64,000 bases of DNA, taken from assembly GCA_001839685.1 (NCBI GenBank), contig MLAK01000693.1, positions 7,000-70,999 of the forward strand, in the 5' to 3' direction. Under the pieces are notes generated by a model. That model saw only the letters and a list, made by a program, of their open reading frames with translations. It had not been told where the DNA came from and did not search any database. Source of the stretch: Tritrichomonas foetus. Its lineage: Eukaryota; Parabasalia; Tritrichomonadida; Tritrichomonadidae. How positions within the stretch are numbered: the stretch's first letter is position 1; every line of letters starts with the position of its first letter. Both the position numbers and the translations under genes were made by a program. Of this stretch, positions 1-10,077 are shown piece by piece.

Positions 1-192
1 GGGTTTATTTTTTTCTCACAATTTTTTTTTGGATTTGGTTTTCTCTGTATCTTGATTATTAAATTATAATATTTATATATTATTAATAGGATTACAATTA
101 AATAATATTTAGATGACAATAATATCAACAATTATTCATTTAGATCTCTCAATAGTCTTCTACATCTAGAGCTAGTTAGTTTGTATACATCT
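1..192 (-). repeat. Dispersed 192-bp repeat, copy A
   Basis: This stretch recurs at 25313-25505 in the same orientation, with only one substitution and one extra T in a T run. Read on the minus strand it holds the last 20 codons of a frame (DVYKLTSSRCRRLLRDLNE and a stop) followed by about 130 nt of what would be 3' UTR. The homology stops abruptly at position 192. The left limit cannot be seen because it is the window edge. Confidence 0.85.
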
Positions 193-380
193 GTAAATGT
201 TTTATTTCTCGAAACTTTTATTTTGAAAAAATAAAATTTCCCCTTATTTTTATTCAAAAGCACTTCTATCTTTTTACAGTCGTTATGTCTAAATCTGAAC
301 TGAGTTTCACAAAGAGTTTGAGAATGAATCATGATGTTGTCAGATATTGGGGTTAAAGTTAGAATACCAATATTTAGCAA
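132..380 (-). pseudogene. 3'-terminal fragment of an unrecognised gene
   Basis: An open minus-strand frame of 82 codons ends inside the 192-bp repeat. It has no ATG; the first in-frame start-like codon is TTG. The last 20 codons are shared with the repeat copy at 25.4 kb. The part upstream of the repeat (FRFRHNDCKKIEVLLNK and onward) has ordinary protein-like composition but I do not recognise a family. I read it as the surviving end of a decayed member of a small gene family. Chance openness in AT-rich DNA is the alternative. Confidence 0.3.
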
Positions 381-1413
381 TTATTTCTCTAAAATGGAAT
401 GAAAAAAGCTTCTTTTTTCAATTCACCTTAAATGAATTTTCTGGTGAAATCGATCTGTAGTGAATTAAAGGAGTTCAATTTTGTTGATTGAATCAGTATG
501 CATAGAAATTTTGAATTGATATCACTTCCTATGAACGTCGATGTGATTTTATAATGACCCCACAAGTCATTCTAGCATTCCCATTTTGAAAATAACGTTT
601 TTCTGCTCATATGTGAATATATCGCTAGAAAATAACGAACTTTGATGGATTCAAATTTTCTTCATAATTGTTAAAGTTATAGATTGAATTCCTCAGGAAA
701 TCTTCAATCAAGAAAAGTACTCATTGACTTCATAGAATTGCGAGTTTTATTTTCCTTTTATTGATCACTATATAGATTTTAGACATAAAAGATAATCATC
801 CAAAAATTTGGTAAGAAAAAAATATATATAATTTCTTAAGACAAAAATTCGGGAAATATATATTGTACTGTGATTTAAAAGATTTATGTCTTACAATATT
901 TTAAATTACGAACCAGATTTTACCACAAAATGTTTTGAATTATTTATATTCTTTATTATCAAGTCGTAATTATAATATTTCAGTCTGATACTGCCAATCT
1001 CACGAAACAAAGATGATTATTTGTATAGTATTTAGAGAAATTGTACAAAATTGTGAATCTAAGATTGCATCCAAGTTTTTTTGTGAAATATATAAAAATG
1101 AAGACAATCAGAAGGAATTAACGAAAGATTTCAAATCTTAGATTTGCAATATATTTAAACAACATATTCTAGAAATTGTTCATATTCGATTGTTGAATTC
1201 CTGAGATATTAAACGTTCTATATTCAAAAAGTTTCAAATAATTTTTTCTGATTTTACATATATCTTCTAATTAGTAATTTTTTATGAGAAAAGTATGGAT
1301 TATAGTTCAAATTATTAGTAATTAACCTATTAACCAATAAACCTATAATTAAAAGAAAACTTTATAACTGTTGATACTCGACATTCTGTAAGTTATCCTG
1401 ATATTAACTTTTT
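381..1413. other. AT-rich intergenic DNA
   Basis: No supported gene, RNA or repeat was seen. The sequence is dense in short A and T runs and has stops in all frames. Confidence 0.6.
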
Positions 1414-1785
1414 CTATGTATTCAATCTTGTAAACAAATAAATGATCAATGAAACATTCAAAAAAAGATTATATCTGACATTTTGTATTTTTTGATAGAG
1501 TTGATTCTCTTTGGCACTCAAAAAAATTCTATATGACTTGGAAAATAGTTTTTTGAGAGATTCATTCTTTTTCGAGAGAATTTTTCGATTCATATTCTGT
1601 TTTAATCCATTATGAATGATGAACGGAATATCTTCTGTAATTTTTTTAAAAGGAAATTGAAAATAGTCGATAAGATTTTGAGAATTGACTTGAATATCAT
1701 TTAAAAAATTCAAAGAATAAAACTTAATAATAACAATAATTCTATTGAAATTATTATTTAAAAATTTTATATTTTTTTGATACAT
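1414..1785 (-). CDS. Doubtful 123-aa Lys/Asn-rich protein
   Basis: The frame begins with an ATG only a few bases from the ATG of the divergent PSP1 gene, which leaves no room for two promoters. The product is rich in Lys, Asn and Ile, as expected of a random frame in AT-rich DNA. No domain, signal peptide or motif is recognised. It is more likely non-coding or a decayed remnant than a real gene; it is listed because it is uninterrupted and starts with ATG. Confidence 0.15.
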   Translation of the reverse strand: MYQKNIKFLNNNFNRIIVIIKFYSLNFLNDIQVNSQNLIDYFQFPFKKITEDIPFIIHNGLKQNMNRKILSKKNESLKKLFSKSYRIFLSAKENQLYQKIQNVRYNLFLNVSLIIYLFTRLNT

Positions 1786-1788
1786 AGA

Positions 1789-2589
1789 ATGACTCAGTCA
1801 TGGGAACTCTTCCTCGACGAGGGAGAAAACGATCTCATGCAGAGCCAAGGTCCCCTTCTCCCGTCGATTCTGCGAGATGTCATTTCAGACAACAACGAAG
1901 ATCAGGCTCAAAACAACGAGCTATCAAAAAGTATCAAAAATATTCAACACAACGAATTGCATGAAAATAAAATTCACATAGAAAGTTTAAGAAGTTTCCC
2001 AAACGTAACTGACATTCCAAAGAGACCTAGGTCTATTCCTCCACCAGACACTTTTTTCAAGCAGAACCCAATAAATCCGATCAAACCATCAGAATATTAT
2101 TTTGTTCAATTTCATCAAAATCGAACATTACTTGTGAAAAATACTCCACTTCTACAACTTGATGACACAGATTATGTAATCACTGAAGCTGACAGAGGAT
2201 TTGATTTAGGAAAAATTATCAAGAATGAACTCCATCCACTTGAAAAAGATGCCATAACAGCCCGAAGTATCATTAGAAAGGCAACTACACATGAGATTTC
2301 AATGATACCATCAAAAGTAGATAAAGAAATTAAAGCACGAGAAATTTGCCAAGAAAAAGCAAATGAATTAGGCTTACCGATGAAAATAACAGCTACAGAA
2401 CTTCAATTTGATGGTAAAAAGTTGACTGTTTATTTTTCTGCAACTCAATACATAGATTTTCGGAATCTTGTGCATACACTCTTTCGGGTTTTTGGAACAA
2501 GGATTTGGATGGTATGGTTTGATGGAAATGCACCAGTTCGAGATGTTTTTACTCATCATGCAAGAGATAGAAGGCTTACATTGGAATAA
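1789..2589 (+). CDS. PSP1 C-terminal-domain protein
   Basis: The frame is open from a TTG at 1777, but the first ATG is at 1789, giving 266 aa. The N-terminal 90 residues are polar and probably disordered. The C-terminal 170 residues match the PSP1 domain found in yeast Psp1 and bacterial RicT/YaaT: a segment with DLGKI, then ATTHEI, then the acidic/basic helix with a conserved Cys (REICQEKANELGLPMK), then QFDGKKLTVYFSA, IDFRNLVHTLF and a final TRIWM. In yeast and bacteria, PSP1 proteins are linked to RNA handling and polarity or to RNase complexes; the role here is unknown. Identification of the domain is firm, function is not. Confidence 0.85.
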   Translation: MTQSWELFLDEGENDLMQSQGPLLPSILRDVISDNNEDQAQNNELSKSIKNIQHNELHENKIHIESLRSFPNVTDIPKRPRSIPPPDTFFKQNPINPIKPSEYYFVQFHQNRTLLVKNTPLLQLDDTDYVITEADRGFDLGKIIKNELHPLEKDAITARSIIRKATTHEISMIPSKVDKEIKAREICQEKANELGLPMKITATELQFDGKKLTVYFSATQYIDFRNLVHTLFRVFGTRIWMVWFDGNAPVRDVFTHHARDRRLTLE

Positions 2590-3089
2590 GAAAGGGTTTC
2601 CTTCACCTTTCTCATATTTTTCGTAATTTTTTTATGATTTATATTTTATACTTTATCGATATGTTAAATCGGAGATATATATAAAGCTGCATTATAAATT
2701 TACTGTTTTATTTTTGTGTTTTTCAATGGAGTTTTGATTATAATAATAAATTTCTTTGAGTATTATCATATTATTCAACAGTTTATCAAAAATCTCGAAG
2801 AGTGCAATTTAGTTTTCTTGCTAGTAATTTTGTTTACAACGAATTTCGCTATGTTCTGGGTAAAATTAGTTCAATTAAAGAATTATTTAAAATAATTTAT
2901 TTTACCCTATTTATCAAGAACATACATCATCGATGATTTTTTCACTATTCCCCTGCTAACTTTATTCGTGTCAGAATAACATCGTAGATACTTCTCTATA
3001 AGGAAACATTTAAGGGATATGCCCGAGAAATCGCTTCACAAATTCATGGAACTGTAAAATAATATGATTTTTTCAGAAGAGCTGCTTAG
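2590..3089. other. Intergenic, probably includes decayed sequence
   Basis: This lies between the PSP1 gene and the decayed frame that follows. The first 200 bases are the AT-rich 3' flank of PSP1. No intact frame or RNA was seen. The right part may be the destroyed N-terminal region of the pseudogene at 3090-3665. Confidence 0.4.
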
Positions 3090-3665
3090 ATTGAACATTT
3101 TGAATTTAATGCTTTTATTCGAAACTTTGGTCGAACAATTAGTCTTGTCAATGATTGGGACAGATGGCGAGAATTTCAATCACTTCTGATTTATTTCAAT
3201 ATCCCTTTGACTATTCCAATTAATCTTTCTACAATCGAATTAAAAAGCTTTTCGTTTGTTAAAAGGCTAATGGATATCATGTAAAAATCACCTGTACATC
3301 AATTGGATCTTTTAAATAGTAATATTGTTTATAACCTTTCTAACAAGATGACTAATCATGACCAAGATTTTTTCATCAACACAATTATATATCTATCACT
3401 AATTTCCTTAGGTTATATTGAATTAATCACATTTTCACTATTGTTAATATTAACTGGTGATTCCACATCTCTTCCTTGCGTTATAACAAATTCATGTAAT
3501 TTGATACTATTTCAATCGTTTTATACGGATGTTCATGGTGATGAAGATCCAGGATTTGCAACAGGAAGTATGATTACTTTATCTGAAGAGAAATTAGATA
3601 TGACAATACGATCACTTCTTTCAGCAAGATGGACAGATCTTGTAAATAGGAGCATACAAATGTAA
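3090..3665 (+). pseudogene. Decayed gene with in-frame TAA, family unknown
   Basis: One frame reads from a TAG at 3087 to a TAA at 3663-3665 with a single internal TAA at 3282-3284. Both sides of that stop look like real protein: upstream FIRNFGRTISLVNDWDRW, downstream SFYTDVHGDEDPGFATG and LSEEKLDMTIRSLLSARW. Base composition is more balanced than in the flanks, as in genes. There is no good ATG at the head. I do not recognise the family. It is probably the C-terminal remnant of a larger gene, followed closely by a foldback element. Confidence 0.45.
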
Positions 3666-3860
3666 CTTTTGAAAATCTCCAATATTAAAATGGTTTTATA
3701 GAAATAACTTAACTAATAAAATAACTACATTAATAATTTGGATTCAAAATGAAACAATCTTTAAATATTTCACTGGACTCAGAAAAGTCAGGTATATCAA
3801 GAAAGTGTTCATCAATAAATATTAACTGGTTGAAATTCATTTACTAATTATTTTGTAATT

Positions 3861-4121
3861 GTGAAGTGAATGGTCAAATAAAGGCCAAATCTACAAAATT
3901 TAATGGGTAAGTGTGATGTGATCTTTGCTGGTTCTTTGGGTCACTTCGACTTGAAGGAGGCGCGGCGAGTGAACACAGCGGAGAGAGAGTAGTGAACTAG
4001 AGCCATGTTCACAGACCAGCGCCTCCTCCAATGGCCGAATGAGTCGAAGGGGCCTGCAAAGTCACATCACATTTACCAATTTTTAGTGTCAAAAAAATAA
4101 ACTCATAGGCTAAAAAATCCT
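3861..4121 (+). mobile_element. GC-rich foldback/MITE-like element, copy 1
   Basis: The two arms are imperfect inverted repeats. The left arm starts at about 3906 (GGTAAGTGTGATGTGATC) and the right arm ends at about 4078 (GTCACATCACATTTACCA). They continue inward through a shared TTCGACT and a GGAGGCGC core. The interior is strikingly GC-rich compared with its AT-rich surroundings. A second, inverted copy lies at 14993-15211, and the homology there extends past the arms into flanks containing GGTCAAATAAAGG on one side and GTCAAAAAAA on the other. No coding capacity is present. A non-autonomous DNA transposon is the simplest reading; no clear target-site duplication was found. Confidence 0.65.
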
Positions 4122-4267
4122 GCCGAAAGTCACCATTTTGAGATTTTAATATTTCAATAATATTCTTCATTTTTTTTCTATCGTTATTTGATCATATTCT
4201 ATCAAATCCAACAATTTCTTTCAAAAAATGGTATTAAACTGTAACCACATTTTTATCAAAATATGAA

Positions 4268-6421
4268 ATGAAAACTCAATTATTGGCTGGAGGAATCAAA
4301 AACCCTTTTTTAACGAGTTATCTGAGTTCTACATGTCAAATAATTTTTCATTACAAGCCATTTTTAGAGAATTTATATAAAATCCCCCCAAACCAATATG
4401 AAACATGCGATATCTTAAAAAGGATGGCAATAGATCTTCAAAATACTGAGTCTGCAATTACAGCTGATATGCTAATCAGTGAGTTACAAATTGATCCAAA
4501 AACTGGGTCTGAGCTTGATCAATTTATTGATTGTTTTTTCAATTGCATAACTAAAGAGCTACTTGATATTTTCAATTACCAAAATTTTAGATACACAATT
4601 TCACAAGCAGAATCATTGAAAAATTTGTTGTCTGTTAATCCGAATTTAAATAATCTTGATGAAAAAATAGTTTTTATATTTTTTCATCATAAAAACAATG
4701 AAAATCATTTAATTGATTTAGATAAAGAAATTATTTTATCAGAAAAACAATTTTTTTTATATGCCTTTGTTCAACTTTTGGGGCTTCCCGCATCTGGCCA
4801 TTATTTTGTCAGCTTACGCGATTCACAAGGCTGGATACGCTGCAATGATTCTTCAGTAATTGAAATGAATGAAATGGATACTTTATCAGCTATTAATGAT
4901 ACTCGAACACCAATTGTTCTTGCTGTTTATGTTGATGATATGAATTCAATCACAATCAAACGGCGTATTTCTGAAATTGGGAAGAAAACTAATAGCTTCT
5001 CTTTTCATAGTCCAACTCAGAGTCCAATTCACAGTCCAGTTCATAGTCTAATTCACATTTGTGATGTAGACAATCCGATTACTATTGATCAAATCTCTCT
5101 TCCTCCAACAACAAGAAATAATTTAGTGAATATTCAGGAAACCAATCCATATCCCAGTAGTTTTCTTACTGAGTTTGAGGGGTCTAATTCTAGGTATCTG
5201 AATGACAGGATTGGAATTCCCGAATTTAGAATGAATAATAATGATAGAAGCAATAGTATTCATGGGAGTAAAAACACGGGGATAGAAATTGATTCTGAAA
5301 ATGATGTTGAAGAAATTGCAAATAATTATAAGGAGGATATTCACAATAATATTCTACAAAATCAAAATTTGAACCAAGAAAAAAATCAATTTCATGATAT
5401 ATTTGAACACGATTCAAATTCATTGTGTAATTTAGACAGTTTCGATTTTAAACCAAAAATTGATATACGTATGTTCGCAGCTTCTAAGATGTACTATGAA
5501 GAACAACGTGATGTAGATTTAAATGGCTCATTTGATCAGAATGATGTGCTCTCTTGCTACGAAAATGCAGCTGAAACATATAAATACCACTATGATTATG
5601 ATTCTCAACATAGATTTGAAAGAATTGGTGGAGTTGATTACAAATTCCAAGTTGGAAAAAAATATGTGGAAAACATTCGCTCAGAATTTGATCCCAATGA
5701 AAGAGTTACTGCTGTTTTTCAATTGAAAAAATATCCACAATTTACTGATATTGATAGAATTGTAAATTCCCTGCAATATAGAATAAGATTCTTCATTTAT
5801 CAAGCTGAAGGATGTAAATTTCAAGGAAAATTTACAGGTGATCAATCTTATGAACATATAAAACGATTTGTTTTTGTTTTTTTAACAGAAATACTTGGAA
5901 TTTCGCGTGAAAATGCTCGATTTAGCTTATTTTTAAGAAGTGGTAATTTTTTCTATAGTTTCAACGAAGACAGTGATAACAAACATGTTCAGACTATTGA
6001 TATCTATAGTGATGAAGATGATGAAGAAGATTACAGCAATAAATCTGAAATTAATATTCGCCCAAAACAAAGTATGAACATCATGGAGTTAAATGACCTT
6101 TTTGGATGTTTAGAAATTTCCATACTATTGAATGAATATTCTATCAAGAATGATATTTCATATAAAGCAGATTTATCTTATTTTTTTCTTCGAAATAACG
6201 TTGAAATTGAAAAAAAAATATTCTATAAATATAAAGTTGGATTAACAGGGAATGATTTAATTGATGCAGTAATAGATCATTATTTTAAAAGACCATGTAT
6301 TTATTCAATTTGTTCAAATAATCAAAATTATAGAGAAATTGATCCAAGTCTTCCAATCACCCCACAGCTTTATAATGGTAATATTCAAATTCGAGATAAA
6401 ATTCCAGAAGAAAATTATTGA
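4268..6421 (+). CDS. Inactive USP-like (C19) protein
   Basis: The 717-aa product begins with a shortened ubiquitin-specific protease fold of the USP7/UBP12 type. Residues 9-24 (GIKNPFLTSYLSSTCQ) align with the Cys box, whose consensus is GLxNxGxTCYxNSxxQ, but the catalytic Cys is Ser17 (codon AGT). The His box is present at residues 177-194 (GHYFVSLRDSQGW, then ND). Only about 200 residues separate the two ends, against roughly 300-350 in active USPs, so the finger region is reduced. The middle (about 230-480) is Asn/Ser-rich and disordered. Residues 495-717 form a second folded region, possibly Ubl-like as in USP7. It cannot be a thiol protease; ubiquitin binding or scaffolding is inferred. 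Confidence 0.7.
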   Translation: MKTQLLAGGIKNPFLTSYLSSTCQIIFHYKPFLENLYKIPPNQYETCDILKRMAIDLQNTESAITADMLISELQIDPKTGSELDQFIDCFFNCITKELLDIFNYQNFRYTISQAESLKNLLSVNPNLNNLDEKIVFIFFHHKNNENHLIDLDKEIILSEKQFFLYAFVQLLGLPASGHYFVSLRDSQGWIRCNDSSVIEMNEMDTLSAINDTRTPIVLAVYVDDMNSITIKRRISEIGKKTNSFSFHSPTQSPIHSPVHSLIHICDVDNPITIDQISLPPTTRNNLVNIQETNPYPSSFLTEFEGSNSRYLNDRIGIPEFRMNNNDRSNSIHGSKNTGIEIDSENDVEEIANNYKEDIHNNILQNQNLNQEKNQFHDIFEHDSNSLCNLDSFDFKPKIDIRMFAASKMYYEEQRDVDLNGSFDQNDVLSCYENAAETYKYHYDYDSQHRFERIGGVDYKFQVGKKYVENIRSEFDPNERVTAVFQLKKYPQFTDIDRIVNSLQYRIRFFIYQAEGCKFQGKFTGDQSYEHIKRFVFVFLTEILGISRENARFSLFLRSGNFFYSFNEDSDNKHVQTIDIYSDEDDEEDYSNKSEINIRPKQSMNIMELNDLFGCLEISILLNEYSIKNDISYKADLSYFFLRNNVEIEKKIFYKYKVGLTGNDLIDAVIDHYFKRPCIYSICSNNQNYREIDPSLPITPQLYNGNIQIRDKIPEENY

Positions 6422-6894
6422 AGAATTTTCCTTATAATATAAATCTGATTATTTTGTATGCATTTTTGTTTTAATGAATAAAAATAAATTTTTATGGTGA
6501 TATTGAATCTTCTATTCTTATATATAACTATATTTTGATTTTTATCTTCTTGATTGGCATCACTTTATTTTTACCAATTTTCGCAGCTATGTTTTATTGT
6601 ATTTTTCGTAATAGCATTATTCAATAGATTTCGTGATTAAGGTGGAGAGGTGGTTTTGAATCGTTGATCGTATCTGACTTATAAAGCTCAACTTGATTAA
6701 TTTATGAAGTTGATCTAATTGATTGGTAAAAATAATATCGAAAAACTAGAATTTGTGTAGATCAATTTAATCCTAAAACTTGTGGAAATGAAAACTTAAT
6801 TATTAAATCTAAAATAATGATTTTTTACATATTTTTTTTAATAAAAACAAAAACACAAATTTCGCTAAGTTATTATTATTTTGTTATTAAGAAC
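6422..6894. other. Intergenic between convergent genes
   Basis: This AT-rich DNA contains the 3' flanks of the USP-like gene and the NEK gene. AATAAA-like strings follow both stops. Nothing else was seen. Confidence 0.5.
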
Positions 6895-9800
6895 TTATGA
6901 ATAACATATCCCATTCAATTGTTCTTCGCAAGCTATCAATTGCTTTATAAGTGTATAATAAGATTTTTGTTCTGGAGTTGACAAGACTCTATCGATTGAA
7001 CTATCATCTTTTGATTGAATAATATGATAAGCCTCAATAAATATATCTAATCCTAGGCCATTTTCAATAAATTGACGAATTGCTTCAATTTTATATGACA
7101 TCGAATCATACTTGCTTAGTGTATCAAGTTTGAGTTCCTTTCCTTTAAAATGAAACTCTAAATGATCAGGCTGATGATTAATGATGATAGATTGGTTGTC
7201 TCTGGATAATATACAGTTTTGATCCTTGATGCAATTTTCAAGAATCTGAATTTTATCTTCGTAGTTTTCATTGTGAGCAATAACAATTTGATCACCACTT
7301 TCTGAATCAAGTAAATCAATGGAATTATCGTCTATAAATTCATTTTCGAGAGAAATTTCCCTTTCAAGAATGTCTTGATCGCAGAATTCTAGGTTCTTCT
7401 CTGCATCATTTTCATTTTCTACATCATTTTCATGTTCTATTTCATCTTCTTTTTCAATTTCATCTCCTTTTTCTACTTCATTTTCATTTTCTACTTCATC
7501 TTCTTTTTCTGTTTCATTTTTTCTTTCTTCTTTTTCTATTTCATTTTCTAATCTGTTTTCAGTCTCATCTTCTGTGCGTTCATTTTCTGAGATTGCATTT
7601 TCACTTGTGAGATTATCAACAAGAGTTGTTTCATCATCTTCAGTAATAGTTTTAGATGACTCATTTGCCCCTCCTTTGGGAAATGTATCAATTTCTTTTC
7701 TTTCATTGTCGATTTTCTCAAAGCTGTGGCCATTTACAAGTTCATTACGATTTTCATTATGAATATAGCTATCATTAGTAGATGTTGTCACGTCACTTTC
7801 ATTTAGATTTTCGCATGAAGTATCATAAATATCTGATTTATTTATGTTGCTATAAGCATAGTTATCTTCCAAACAAGATTCATTTTGACTTAAATCATCA
7901 TTATTAGAACTCGCATTTAATGTTGATGAATCTAACTGATCAGACGAATTGTCAGAAACAAGTAATTCTATTTCGTCAACTTTTTCTTCTTCTTCTGTTT
8001 GAAACGCAAATTCATCATCACTAGAGCTTGATGACTCAAGAAGTTGATCTATTTTCTTCATCATTGTCTTGATTGGGCTTTGTGCCTCTGGTGTTTTCTT
8101 TTCAGGTGGAAATATTGAATTATCATTTTGATTTTCATCACTGCTACTTCTTTCATTGCATAAAGCAAAAACAAGTTGTTTCAATTCTTTTGATGGGCAA
8201 TTTTCTATGTGATAGACAGCGCTCGTGCTATTAGCTTCATGAGCTGCATATAAATTCTCTAATTCTGACTTTTTCTGAGTGATTTCGATTACATCATTTT
8301 TATCAGATTCATTAATTTCATCTTTCAATGAAATTTCCATATTTCCAATAAAAATAATATCATCTGTTTCCTTTTTATTTTTAAGTTCAGCTCTTTTTTG
8401 TGCTAAAAACTTCCTGAGTTCATTATGCTCGTGTCTTTTAGATCTCCTTGGTCCAATTTCCTCATTATTTTTGACTGGTTCTATAGATTTTTCTTCGTAT
8501 TTTCGATTTTTTGATTCCGCTTTTCCTTTTTGAATGTCCTCCTTAATTGATCCTTTTCTATGTTCTTTCACATATTCTCGTAAATGCTCTTTTACTTTTT
8601 CCCTGGCTTCTTCTTTTATTTGTTCTTCAGATAACGGTTTACGTGGTTTTTCAGGAGTATCATCTGCATTTTCTTTATTTGGCTTTGGTGGCTTAGATCG
8701 ATGAACATGAAATGTTGGTTTTAACTGGTGATATTTCTCCTGTTGTTCTCTTGCTTCTTGTTTCAATTTTCTCATTTTCTCTTTTCGTTCAGCTTCTTTT
8801 TGTTTTGCACGTTCAATAATTTCTTGTCTTCTTTCTTCATTTTTCTGTCTAATTAATCTTTCTTCTTCTTCTCTCTTGGCTTTTTGTTCTTTCACTATAG
8901 CCCTTTCGGCGAGAACAAGAGCACTTTTTTGAGCTTGTAGAATCTCAGCATTCGATTTCATTGAGTCTGTCTTTTTCTGATTATTGTGTGAATATTTTAT
9001 TATTTGAGCTGATGAACGAATTCTTTGTTTTAATTTCGGTGGTCGTAAAATATCTTTTCGTCGATTTGGCTTTTCTAGAGATTTCTCAAACTTCTTAACA
9101 TGATTCTTTTCATTTTTATTTTCAGATGCTTCTGGATTTTCTTCATTAGTTTCTTCTGGCACCTCTCGTTTTTCTGGTGATTCGCCTGCTTTTAATCCGT
9201 GAAATGTTGTATGTCCAAGTTCTTCCTTTCCAATTGTTCGACTTAAAAAGTTTGGAATCCGACTGCGAATAAAATCGAGATCCAGAATTTGGTGAATTGT
9301 TGGTCTTTTTGATGGTACTTTTTGAAGTAGTTGATCAACCAATTTTCGAAGATTGGGACTATAATAATATGGGATTGGTGCTGGCTTTGCTCTTTGAATT
9401 TTAATAATCAATCCATTCAAGCAATTTGATTCAAATGGGTGACGAAGATTACATAACTCATAAAGAATACAACCTAAACTCCAAATATCACTCTTTTTAT
9501 CATATGGCTTACCTTGGCAGATTTCAGGAGATAAATAATAAGGTGTCCCGATTGCTGTCTGTGAAAGCTGTGTTGTTGTATCGAGCATTTTAGCAATCCC
9601 AAAATCACCAAGCTTTGAAGTTCCATCTTTCATTAAAAAAATGTTTTGGCATTTTAAATCTCGATGCAAAATTTTCCTATCATGGAGATGTTTCAATGCC
9701 AAACAAATTTGAACAAACCAGCCTAAAATAGTTTCCTCATCAAAATGCTGTGTGTTAGCTTTTTTGATTTTTTCACCTAAATCACCATTGTCGGCATATT

Positions 9801-10077
9801 CCATAACAATGCGCAAAATATTTTGCTCCATAAAACATCCATAATAACTGATTATATATGGATGGTGTAAAACTGATAAAACTTTGGTTTCTTTCCACGC
9901 ATTTCGTTGTTCTTCTTCTGTTAAGTTTGTTAATGTTATTTCTTTAATAACAACAAGCGAATTATCGGATTTGGATTTACATAAAACTGCGCGGCCGTAA
10001 GCACCTTCGCCAATAATACGTTGAACAATAAAATCATTCATTGACATCTGTTTTTTCTCTTTTGCTTTTTCGTCCAT
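6895..10077 (-). CDS. NEK-family serine/threonine kinase
   Basis: Start is the first ATG (complement of 10075-10077); the frame is open 32 codons further to a TTG. The product is 1060 aa. Kinase domain residues 16-280: glycine loop GEGAYG at 23-28, Lys45, alpha-C Glu63, the NEK-type catalytic loop HRDLKCQNIFL from 138, DFG at 158-160 and a GTPYYLSPE activation segment. All catalytic residues are intact. It is followed by a basic disordered stretch, a long Lys/Glu coiled coil, then an acidic Ser/Glu/Asn-rich region with near-repeats of the type NENE/KEDE, and a conserved-looking C-terminal helical end. This layout resembles NEK1. NEKs act on microtubules, basal bodies and the cell cycle; trichomonads have many. 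Confidence 0.93.
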   Translation of the reverse strand: MDEKAKEKKQMSMNDFIVQRIIGEGAYGRAVLCKSKSDNSLVVIKEITLTNLTEEEQRNAWKETKVLSVLHHPYIISYYGCFMEQNILRIVMEYADNGDLGEKIKKANTQHFDEETILGWFVQICLALKHLHDRKILHRDLKCQNIFLMKDGTSKLGDFGIAKMLDTTTQLSQTAIGTPYYLSPEICQGKPYDKKSDIWSLGCILYELCNLRHPFESNCLNGLIIKIQRAKPAPIPYYYSPNLRKLVDQLLQKVPSKRPTIHQILDLDFIRSRIPNFLSRTIGKEELGHTTFHGLKAGESPEKREVPEETNEENPEASENKNEKNHVKKFEKSLEKPNRRKDILRPPKLKQRIRSSAQIIKYSHNNQKKTDSMKSNAEILQAQKSALVLAERAIVKEQKAKREEEERLIRQKNEERRQEIIERAKQKEAERKEKMRKLKQEAREQQEKYHQLKPTFHVHRSKPPKPNKENADDTPEKPRKPLSEEQIKEEAREKVKEHLREYVKEHRKGSIKEDIQKGKAESKNRKYEEKSIEPVKNNEEIGPRRSKRHEHNELRKFLAQKRAELKNKKETDDIIFIGNMEISLKDEINESDKNDVIEITQKKSELENLYAAHEANSTSAVYHIENCPSKELKQLVFALCNERSSSDENQNDNSIFPPEKKTPEAQSPIKTMMKKIDQLLESSSSSDDEFAFQTEEEEKVDEIELLVSDNSSDQLDSSTLNASSNNDDLSQNESCLEDNYAYSNINKSDIYDTSCENLNESDVTTSTNDSYIHNENRNELVNGHSFEKIDNERKEIDTFPKGGANESSKTITEDDETTLVDNLTSENAISENERTEDETENRLENEIEKEERKNETEKEDEVENENEVEKGDEIEKEDEIEHENDVENENDAEKNLEFCDQDILEREISLENEFIDDNSIDLLDSESGDQIVIAHNENYEDKIQILENCIKDQNCILSRDNQSIIINHQPDHLEFHFKGKELKLDTLSKYDSMSYKIEAIRQFIENGLGLDIFIEAYHIIQSKDDSSIDRVLSTPEQKSYYTLIKQLIACEEQLNGICYS

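Noticed and set aside
1777..1788. TTG start for the PSP1 gene, and similar TTG/GTG starts elsewhere
   Set aside because: Nuclear genes normally start at ATG, and the first ATG keeps every recognisable domain; only the MYST gene lacks this option.
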